A program made the position numbers and the translations under genes. From contig JAGYVD010000007.1 in NCBI GenBank assembly GCA_021209875.1, positions 2,604,001 to 2,668,000 on the forward strand: 64,000 nucleotides of DNA, given 5' to 3'. The stretch comes from Rosellinia necatrix. Taxonomy: Eukaryota > Ascomycota > Sordariomycetes > Xylariales > Xylariaceae. The first letter of the stretch is position 1, and the number at the start of each line of letters is the position of its first letter. Below, piece after piece: positions 51,902 through 62,095 of the stretch. The notes beneath the pieces are model-generated. The model was not told where the DNA came from. It saw nothing but the letters and a program-made list of their open reading frames with translations, and did no database searches.

Positions 51902-52545
51902 AAAATTAAATCGTTGCTTTTAATAATAATTTAAATAATAATTAAATTAATAAATTTATTTAAAAAAATTCTAAAACTTATATTTTATTATAAGAATTAA
52001 ATTAAAATAATAATTACAACGGCCGATTTTTTAATAATACCGCTTATAAATATAATTAATAAAAATATTATAAAGAAATATTAGCAGGTTTATTTATAAT
52101 ATAGCCTGTTATAAAATATAATTTAATTTTAATATTTTAGTTTGAAACTATATTAAAAACAATAAATACGCTACTATTTGCTGATATTAATAATTAGCAA
52201 AATATAAACTTTATAGTTTAATTTTAGTTTTATAATAAAATATATAAAGAAAAATAAAATAAAAACTTATAAAAATATATTAGCATGTTATAAATATTTT
52301 TTATGTAAAAATATTTAATATAAGATAAATTTATTTGTTTAAAAATAAAAATTATAAAAACAGTTGCATATTTTGTTATAAACTCAATATAAAAATAAAA
52401 ATTAAAGTACTGTTTATGTTATTAATAAAAAGAAAAACAAGCGGCTTTTAAAATTAATAAACTAATAATTTAAAATTTTTTAATAATTGTTATAAAATAA
52501 ATTATAAAGTTTTATTTTAAAAATAAAATTATACATATTTATAAT
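51902..52545. other. AT-rich spacer between family A copies 2 and 3
   Basis: These 644 bp of mutated A/T DNA have no motif. It continues the sequence at 43126-44975 across the copy A2 insertion and is itself the left flank of copy A3. Confidence 0.45.
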
Positions 52546-52550
52546 TAACG

Positions 52551-52820
52551 TGTCATGGCCTAACGCTATAATGGCGATCTCTGATTGGCCGACTGGCCGA
52601 CCGGCCAGCCGATCCCTGATTAGCTCTCTGGCTAAAGCAGGTACAGGCATAAAGTAATAAATATAATAGGCTAATTATATAATAAATAGCTAGTAATATA
52701 TAAAAGTAGAAATTCTGGCTGTCGGCCTTATATATAGTTTTTTTTTTTTAACTCTAGTTTTTTTTTTTAATATATAAATATAATTAAATCTTTTTAACTG
52801 CTGTTATTATAGTTATTATA
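52551..52820 (+). repeat. family A copy 3, left LTR
   Basis: It starts TGTCATGGCCTAACGC, with a GC-rich block of alternating GGCC/GACC words at 52587-52612. It then follows the family consensus to the TATA-like box near 52730 and ends AGTTATTATA. Confidence 0.9.
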
Positions 52821-55800
52821 AAATTAAAGTTTATTTTTATTGTTTAAAAAATATTAAATTTTTTAATTAATTAATACTAATTAATTAATTAATACATTAA
52901 AACATTATAGCAAAAAAACAACTTGACTTTTTAGCAAAGTTAAACAATAAATACGTTTTAAAAAAAACGATTTAAATAAACTAGTATTTTAGAACGTTAG
53001 TCGATATAATTACTGCAAACTTTGTTACTAGTTTTTAAAGTTTATAAAGTTAGCATTATAAACAAATAATATTAATATAGCAGAACATTTTAAATATAAA
53101 AATAATAGTTATAATAAAAATAAAAGCAAAAAAATAAATTTATTAATATTTTTATATTAAAATTATACTGCTTAAAATAATAGCTAAAGTTTATATATAA
53201 CTAGCTTTTATAAAACTTTATAAAAACTTTATAAAGCAAATAAAAATTAATATAGTTTATTTTATTATTAATAAACAACTTAAAATAATATTTGCAGCAA
53301 TAATGCTTAAAAAAGCATATATTTTATTATAAAATAATTTTATAAATTTTTAATAGTTTATAAAACTAGTTTAAAACTATTTTAAAAAATATATTATAAA
53401 TTTAAATATTATTTATTGTTTATTAACGTTGTTTAAAACATTTTAAAAATATTATTAATTTAATAAATAAAATAAATAATAACTTTATTTAAATATTATA
53501 TTAAATAAATTAGTTTAGTTTATAAAATAAAAAGTTAAAGTTAATTTAAATTATATTTTAATTAAACTAAACAAAAAAATTTAAATTTTAAAGAATTAAA
53601 TTGTTATAATATCTGTTTAGCTAAATAAAACATTTAATAGTTGCTAAAAAACTATATTAAAGCAAAACTTAAGCATTTTTAATGTATAATATATTAAAAA
53701 AAAATTAAAATTAATTTTTAAAGCTGTAAAACTATTAGTTTTTATAAGCAAAAAACTTATAAGCAATAAGCTAAAAATAAAATTTAAGCATTAATTTATG
53801 TTTTTAAAAAGCAAACTTATTAAAAATAGCGATTATTTTTAATATAAATTAAAAAAAATCGATTATATTACCAGCTATATAAAAAATAAAGCTGTAAAAA
53901 ACTTTATGTTGTTTATTATTAATAACTATAATAAACTAATATTAAAAACTAGTTAAAAAATTTTAAACTACTTTTTTTTATTTTATAACAACTTTAATAA
54001 ATATAAAAAAGCTAAAGTTAAATATTAAAACTTAAAAATAACTATAAATAATAAGTTTATTTTATTTTATATTAAGTTTGCTTAATAAGCTAGCATAACA
54101 TAAGTTAACTTAAAAAGTTTTAAACAAAATATATATAATAAGTTATTTAAACGTTTAAACAAACTTTACATAAATAAACTATATAATAATATAATAAATT
54201 TTACCGCTTATTATAAAGATATATAGTTATATAACTATTAGCAGCAGAAAAGCTTTATTTAAAGCAAGGCCTTATAAAACAAAAAAAATCTAAAAAAAAA
54301 TTAAAAGCCGGAAAAAACTTCGATTTAAGCCGCCCAAAGTAGCTTTTAATTTAAAAGCGCTTATATATTAAAAAATAATAATAAAAACGTTATTATTATT
54401 AAATAAATAAAAAATAAAATAAAAATTTATGCTAAACTAAAATTAAACTAGTTTAAAGCTTTTATTTTAAAAAGCAAATATTTTATTTGTTATAAACAAA
54501 AATATTGCAGCAATAATTATTTTTATAAAAGCAACTTTAACCGACTAAATAATATATATATTAACGCTATTTTTATAAAAACTATAAAAACAAACTATAT
54601 AAAAATAGAAAATATAAAAAAAAAAACGGCTTAAAACAAATAAACTTTTTTTTTAAGCAGAAAATATTAGCACTTAATATAATATAATATAAAAAATTCT
54701 GTTTAACTTTTTAAAAATATTTTAAAAAAACCTGCTTTTATAAATTATATTATAATAAATAATAAACTTATATTATTTATTAAAGCTTTAGCTGATATAA
54801 AAATAAATATATATATTTTAATTAGCGTAATTTTGCTGTTTAAATAATAAAATATTTAAGATTTAAAATTATAACAAGCTTTAAACCAGCTATTATTACT
54901 AGATATAACAGCAATTTAATTTAATAAATAAACCTGGCTTTAAAAGCATATTTTAAAGTATAAAAAAACAATATAAAAAGCTTTTTAATTATAATTAATA
55001 TAAAATATAACGTAATTATTAAAAAAATATTATAATTATTATAACGTGCTAATAAATTTTTTATATAAACAACTTTTATTTTTAAACAACTAAAAACTAA
55101 AATATTAAGTTTTTAAAATTTTAATAAATAAAGCAAGCGACTTGCTAAAGCATTTTAAAAATTAAAAAAATGTTGCCTAGAAAAAAAAGCTAATAGACCG
55201 CAAAAATAAAAAACGTAAAAATAAATAATTTAGTTAAAAGCAGCAAAAAAAAAAGATGTAAAAATAAAGCATTTTAAACTAAATATAATAAAAATTATTT
55301 AGCTAAAAATTAAGTCGATTATAAATAATATAAACTTAAAAAGCTTTAGTTTTTTTAAACTTATTTTAATAGTTATTTTAAAGCTTTAAAACCAACGGTT
55401 ATTTTAAATAAAAAATAAAATTATATAAGTAATATATAAAATAAAAAAATATTAAATAAAAACAAAAATATTAATTTAATTTTAAAAACAGTAAAAATTA
55501 AACTAAAAATAAAAATTCTAGTTAAAAAAAATGCCTAAAGCTTGTACTAACTTTAATAAAACATTATTAAATAATATAAATACCGATTTATAAAAATTGC
55601 AACTATTAAAGCCATGGTTTTTAATATAGCGCTATAACAAAATAATATAATATGCTATAGTATAACTAAATTATATAAAATTAATAAAATAATAAAATAT
55701 AAAAACAAAAGATTTAAAATAAACTATTAAATAAAAATAAAACAGTATTAAAAAAAACTTATTATAAATTATTATAAAAGCTTATTATAAATATTTAAAT

Positions 55801-58510
55801 GTTTTTTAAAAGCTGCTTTAAATAACTTGTTTTTATATAAACCGGAAGTTAATTATTATTTAATATTAAATTAAAACTTAAAATTATTAAAGTATAGCTT
55901 TTATATAAAATATTATTTAAAAAGTTAAAACATATTAATAATATATTTATAATAACTTAACAAAAAATTTATAAAACTTACGCTAGTTTTATAAGCAGCT
56001 CTTATATTTTTATATATAAAAGCAACAGGTTTTTATATTTATACGTTAATTATAAAAACTAAATGCTTTAATTTAAAAACACTAATATTTATTACTGCTA
56101 ATTAAAAAATATTAGCTTATATAATATAAGCTAAAATATTTATAAAAATTAATATTAAACAACTATTTTATTATATTTATATTATAAAAAAATAAAAATT
56201 AACTGTTTTTAAACTTAATATAAAGCTTATTAGTTTAAAATACTACTTTTAAATTAATTAATAAGCTGGCTATTTTTAAAAATATATTAACAATATATTA
56301 TAAAAATATTTAAATATTTTTATATAGCTTATATTAATAATATTTTAATTTATTTAAATAATAAACTAAAATATTAACATTATATTAATAAAATGCTATA
56401 ACGCTTTAAAAAAACAGAACTATAAGCCGATTTAAAAAAGTGTAAATTTTATATAAAAAAAACTAAGTTTTTTAAATTTATTATTAAAACTAAAAAAATA
56501 AAAGTCGCTTTTAATAAAGTTAAAATTATTTCTAGCTAAAAACGTTTAAAAAAAATAAAACGCTATTAAAAAAATGCGTTTATTTTTAAACTTTATAACT
56601 TTTATAAAAATTTATTTAAAATATAATTAAATAATTAAACTATTAAATAATTTAACTTATATAAAAACCGATTTAATTTAATTAAAAGCTTGTTAAAATA
56701 TGTTTAAAACATTAAAAAACAGGCTAACTAATATATTAATATTAAAACATTTTAATTATAAAAATAAAACATAAATAAAAATAAACACGTTTAATAAAAT
56801 AGCAGCCGGCGTGCTATTATAATAAAAAATAATAAATAACTTATAGCAGCTAGTCGTATTTTATTTAAAAACTTTTTATAACGCAGAATTAAACTACAGT
56901 ATTTATAATAAAAAAATATTAGCTGTTATTAAAAAACTATTATATAAAAAACAGAATTAATAAGCTTATAATAACTGCAGCTGTTTTTAGTTATTATAAA
57001 TTATGCTGTATTAAAATATTTTAACATAAAAAAATTTTTAAATTTAAAACAAGCTAAATAAGCCAAACTAATTATATATTATAACTTTAATATTATATAT
57101 TATTTAAAATTAAAAATATAATAGCCGATATTTTTTAAATTAATAAAAGATTTAAAAATATAAAAACAACAGAAAAATAAACCCAAGATTATAGCTTTTT
57201 TAAACCGGTAATTTTAAAATAAAAAAATATATATAAAATATATATTATAAAAAATATTATATTTTATTATTATTAAAAGTAATATTTATAAACGTAGTAT
57301 TAAAAGCAAATTAATATAATATTAGTTTAAACAAATATTAAAAAAAAGCCCGGGCTAACAAAAACTTTAATTAATTAATATTAAAAAACTTGTTATTATA
57401 TAAAAAAAAACTGGTTGTTTTTAAATTAAACAACCTATAGACTTAAATAATTAAAAAAGTTTACGCAAGGCTAGCAATAATACACCTAGGTCGTAAAAAA
57501 ATAAAACACCTGGTATTTTAACGTTATTAATAGCTAAAGCTATATTATAAAATCAACTAAAACATAATAAACTGTTTTTGCTGCTTTATAAAAAATTTTT
57601 ATAATAAAACATTAAAAAAGCTAACTTTATTATTAATACTAGAATATATTTAGCAATATATAATAATTAATTTTAAAAGCTTTTTTAAAAACAAATATAA
57701 AAATAATATAACTTTTTATATAATTAACAGACTATTAAAACTAAAATAAACAATTATATATAAAAAATCTATAATAGCGAGAAATGCTGCTAAAATATAT
57801 TATAAACGCTTTTATTAAATATATAAATAGCCGGAAATAATAGTTAGCAATAAAAAAAAATAGTTTATAGCTAATTTTATAAACAAGCTATTAAAAATAT
57901 ATAATATAAAACTGGATTTTTTTATAGCAGGACATTATTAATTAATAGAACAAATAAAAATAATATATTAATAAATAAATTAAAAGTTGTAATTATATAT
58001 TAATTATTTTTAAAAAAACTAATTAAAAATATAACAATAATTAATATTTAGCAGCTAACTTAAAAAACGTTTTAATTAAACTAAAAAAATATTATAAAAA
58101 ATATTTAAAAAAAGCAAGGCCGCTAAAATAATTACAAAAATAAATTAAAGCGGCTAAAAAAATATATATTTGCTAAAGCATATAATAATAATAATGCACC
58201 GCGAAACAAAATACAGCTAAAGTTATAAATGCAGCATAAATAATATAATAAATAACCTAATTAAAAAATAAACTAAGCAAAAATTAACTAATTAACGTAA
58301 TAAATAAAAACTAAAAATTAAAAACCCTGAGATTTTAACTAATTATATACGCTAAAAATATTCTTTTACTGCTTAAAAGTGTTAATTTAAAAGTTGCTAG
58401 TTTAAGCTTTAAGCGTAGCATAAACAACTTAAAAAAAAAATCAGCTTAATATATTTTTAGCTTTACGCGCAGCTAAAAACTCAGGCCAAATCTTTTTGCA
58501 AAAAAAGGAT
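52821..58510 (+). pseudogene. family A copy 3 degenerate gag-pol
   Basis: The RT site reads A-Y-I-N-N-I-L-I-Y at 56327-56353 (Asn-Asn from Asp-Asp), with the RT and RNase H blocks of A2 recognisable downstream (RNase H near 56800-56960). Integrase parts are recognisable to about 58015. The join then jumps to the sequence that follows 51141 in A2. The polypurine position at 58499-58510 reads AAAAAAAGGAT. Confidence 0.85.
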
Positions 58511-58780
58511 TATTATAGCCTAACGTTATAATAGCGATTTTTAATTAGCCGACTAGCCGACCGGCCAGTCGATCCTTAATTAACTTTTTAGCTAAAGCAA
58601 GTATAAGCATAAAATAATAAATATAGTAAGCCAGTCATATAATAAATAGCTAGTAATATATATAAATAGAAATTCTGGCCGTCGGCTTTATATATTGTTT
58701 TTTTTTTTTAACTTTAGTTTTTTTTTCTAATATATAGGTATAATTGAATCTTTTCAACTGCTGTTATTGCAGCTATTATA
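58511..58780 (+). repeat. family A copy 3, right LTR
   Basis: It is 270 bp and starts TATTATAGCCTAACG. It shares the copy-3-specific block CCGACTAGCCGACCGGCC, confirming that both LTRs descend from one insertion. Confidence 0.9.
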
Positions 58781-58785
58781 TAACG

Positions 58786-60104
58786 TTTAAAAATAAATAG
58801 TTAAAAGTTTATATAAAATTAAAAATATATTTAATATTAACTTAGATTATTTAATAGTTTAAGTTAATTTATATAATAATATTTAAAACTTGCTATAGTT
58901 AAATTAAAAATACAATATAAAATAATTTTTATAAATTTAATAAAAACATTAAAAACTAGTGGAAATTAACTAGTTTATTATTAATTTAATCGCTTAAAGT
59001 TATTTTATTAGTAGTATATTTTTAATAATATTAAAACTAAAAAGTTTATTAAAATAAATATTTTTATTTTTGTGATAACGTAATAAAAACCCTGTTGCTT
59101 TTAAAATTTAATACTGCAACTAAATTAACTGTTTTATAGCTAATACAAACTAGTTTATAACTAAAACAGCTTAAATAGCAGATATTAAATTATATTTAAA
59201 AAGCTTAGCGGCAGTTAATTTATAGCTTTTTTAAAACATTTATTTTAAAAAATTATTAATACTAAAAATTAATAAGTTATTAATATAAAAATATTTTAAT
59301 TTTAATTAAAAACAAAATGTTATATTAAAATAATAAGTTTAATTATAATTATTTTTATAGGATATTAAACATTTAAAAACACGTTTAATTGTTTTATAAA
59401 AAAAAATAGATTTGCTAAAGCTTTATAAAAAAAAGAATTCTATTTGCGGTTGTTACTCTGTTTTAAAAATTAAGTTGTTATATAGTATTTAAACAATAAA
59501 AATAATTATAACAAGTTTGTTTATTATTATAAACAGGTTAGTTATAATATAATTAAAACTAAAATAAAATCTAAAAAATAAAAAAAAATAAAAAGTTGTT
59601 AAAACGCTTAATAAAAAAATTAAAAACTTAAAAGCTAGCAGCAGCAGCATTAGTAGTAACAGAAGTGATAATAGAACTTATTAAATATATAAACTAACCG
59701 CTAAGCTTATTAAAATAATATAAACAAAAAGTTTTTTTTAAAAAAATAAAAAACTAATAAAAAGAAATGCTTTTATCATAAGCAGTAAAATTATAAATCT
59801 AGGTTATGCTTAATATAATATAAAAATAGAAATATAAAGGCTATAAAGATAAATTGAAAGCGTAAATTATAACTAGCTGTGATATACGTTAAAATATATA
59901 AAAATTAAAACATAAAAAAAAATTTAATAAACGTAATTTAAAATAAAAAAACCAAAAAGCTTAACTTTAAAAATAATAAACTTTTTGAAAAAAATATATT
60001 AATAAATATTAATATTAAAGCAGCAAAAAACTTGTTAATTTTTTATTTAAAAAAAAACTCTTTTTTAGTTTTATATATATTAATATTAAATAAACAAAAG
60101 TTTT
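58786..60104. other. AT-rich DNA, nothing recognised
   Basis: It contains a short AGCAGCAGCAGCATTAG trinucleotide islet at 59637-59653 and a less mutated patch near 59435-59460. No open frame, LTR or motif was found. Confidence 0.4.
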
Positions 60105-60291
60105 TGGGGTATGGTTTACTAAGGGTAGTGTGGTATTGAGTCTGTAAAAGTGTGATGTAGAATTAAAGAAGGAAGGGCTTCTGGTCCCTGCGGGACCAGA
60201 AGCCTTAGGCTAGTACCTTATCTAATCTATACAATCCTTATCTAGCTAGCTGCGCTAGCTAGATAAGGAGCCCCCCTTGCTGACTGTGCCA
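60105..60291. mobile_element. 187-bp unmutated double-hairpin element (possible short solo LTR)
   Basis: This is an abrupt islet of balanced composition in A/T DNA. It holds two perfect hairpins: 60176-60188 with 60192-60204 (13-bp arms, GGCTTCTGGTCCC) and 60235-60250 with 60254-60269 (16-bp arms, TCCTTATCTAGCTAGC). Both have the same three-base loop TGC. The word CCTTATCTA also occurs at 60217-60225. If the ends are TGGGG and GTGCCA (TG...CA), runs of T flank both sides (four matching bases). Alternatively, starting one base later gives a 5-bp TTTTT duplication. There is no coding capacity and no RIP-type damage. It could be a solo LTR, a TRIM-like or hairpin mobile element. The identity is open. 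Confidence 0.55.
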
Positions 60292-60296
60292 TTTTT

Positions 60297-60776
60297 ATAA
60301 ATAATATTTTAACTAATATAAAAATAAACAGATATATTTTTATAAATATAAAACTAGCGCTAAAAATTAAATAATAATTAAACGCTAAAATAAAAACAAA
60401 CTTTTATTTAAAAAAAGTATTAAAATTTAATTTAAATTTTTATTAAAAGATAAAAAGCTTTAATAATAAATTTCTGTTTATAAAATGTATGTTTAAAAAC
60501 GTTTTATTAATTAAATTAAAAATAAAACACAACTTTATTATAAATTAGATATTTTATAAAAAATATAAGATATTTTTTAATTTTAGAAAAAATATTATAT
60601 TCTTTTTTCTAGCTTTCGGCTAAATAACAGGATTTTTTTTAAATATAAAGCAAAGCTGAATAATAAACATTTAAAAGTTTAACACCGGCGCTACTTAAAT
60701 ATTATTACGTTATTATTAACTCTGCTTAAAGCTTTATTAAAACTTTCAAAAAATATAACATGTTAGCTTATGAAAT
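60297..60776. other. AT-rich flank before family B copy 2
   Basis: This is mutated A/T DNA with no gene. It resumes the target sequence interrupted by the hairpin element and ends at the LTR start. Confidence 0.4.
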
Positions 60777-60978
60777 TAATACGCGCGCGTAGAGGGAGCG
60801 CTTATATAAGCCTCTTGCTTGGGGTGCTATAGCCCGTAGCTATATATTTAACTTAATTAGGTCTAGCCTTATATATAAAAACTTTAGCCTATATTTAAAT
60901 AAAATTTTAGCTTAGTTTAAATTTACTAGTTTTTATTTTTATAATATATATTTTATATTTTTAAAATATATTTTTAAA
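60777..60978 (+). repeat. family B copy 2, left LTR
   Basis: It is about 202 bp and aligned to the copy 1 LTRs over its length. The best preserved part is the first 65 bp, with GAGGGAGCGCTTATATAAGC and CTTGGGGTGCTATAGCCCG. The end was set by alignment to the internal junction of copy 1. Confidence 0.75.
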
Positions 60979-61344
60979 TTAATATTTTATAATGATTTTT
61001 ATAAAAATTAAACTAAACTATTAAACTTTATTTTTTAAAAATAAAACTATTTTTAACTGTTTTTATAAACATAAAAACGCGTGCTTGCTGTTAAAAATAT
61101 ATGCTGTTTAAACAAGCTAACCAAAAGCTTTTTTATATTTAATATATTTATTAGAACTAAATATTATTTTTATTTGCAATATGCTTTAAAAATTAAAAGT
61201 TGTTTAAGCAGCATAGCTAATTAAAAACGTTAAAAAACTTTATAAATATATAATAAAATAAACAATAAATTTAATATATATTTTATATTTTAGCTAGCAA
61301 TAAAACAAACAGTATAAATATTTAAACTAGCTGTTTAATATAAA

Positions 61345-62095
61345 TTATTTATTTTATTTATTTTATTTATTTTATTTATTTTATTTATTTTATTTATTTT
61401 ATTTATTTTATTTATTTTATTTATTTTATTTATTTTATTTATTTTATTTATTTTATTTATTTTATTTATTTTATTTATTTTATTTATTTTATTTATTTTA
61501 TTTATTTTATTTATTTTATTTATTTTATTTATTTTATTTATTTTATTTATTTTATTTATTTTATTTATTTTATTTATTTTATTTATTTTATTTTATTTAT
61601 TTTATTTATTTTATTTATTTTATTTATTTTATTTATTTTATTTATTTTATTTATTTTATTTATTTTATTTATTTTATTTATTTTATTTATTTTATTTATT
61701 TTATTTATTTTATTTATTTTATTTATTTTATTTATTTTATTTATTTTATTTATTTTATTTATTTTATTTATTTTATTTATTTTATTTATTTTATTTATTT
61801 TATTTATTTTATTTATTTTATTTATTTTATTTATTTTATTTATTTTATTTATTTTATTTATTTTATTTATTTTATTTATTTTATTTATTTTATTTATTTT
61901 ATTTATTTTATTTATTTTATTTATTTTATTTATTTTATTTATTTTATTTATTTTATTTATTTTATTTATTTTATTTATTTTATTTATTTTTTTATTTTAT
62001 TTTTTTATTTATTTTATTTATTTTATTTATTTTATTTATTTTATTTATTTTATTTATTTTATTTATTTTATTTATTTTATTTATTTTATTTATTT
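61345..62095 (+). repeat. 9-bp minisatellite (TTTATTTTA)n, about 83 units
   Basis: Roughly 750 bp of nearly perfect period-9 repeat, TTTATTTTA, with interruptions near 61586-61595 and 61985-62010. It sits inside family B copy 2. The homologous place in copy 1 (28210-28229) has only an imperfect two-unit seed, TTTATTTTATTATTTTA. The expansion therefore occurred in this copy. Confidence 0.95.

Larger units (their letters stand above)
52551..58780 (+). mobile_element. Ty3/Gypsy LTR retrotransposon, family A copy 3 (TSD TAACG, internal deletion)
   Basis: This copy is 6230 bp with LTRs at 52551-52820 and 58511-58780. TAACG is duplicated at 52546-52550 and 58781-58785. It is collinear with copy A2 except for a ~650-bp deletion at about 58020, corresponding to roughly 50487-51140 of A2. 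The deletion removes the region just after the integrase catalytic domain. The LTR 5' ends differ from those of A1 and A2: they contain GGCCGACTGGCCGACCGGCC and TGGCGATCTCTG, so this copy represents a distinguishable subfamily. Confidence 0.93.
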
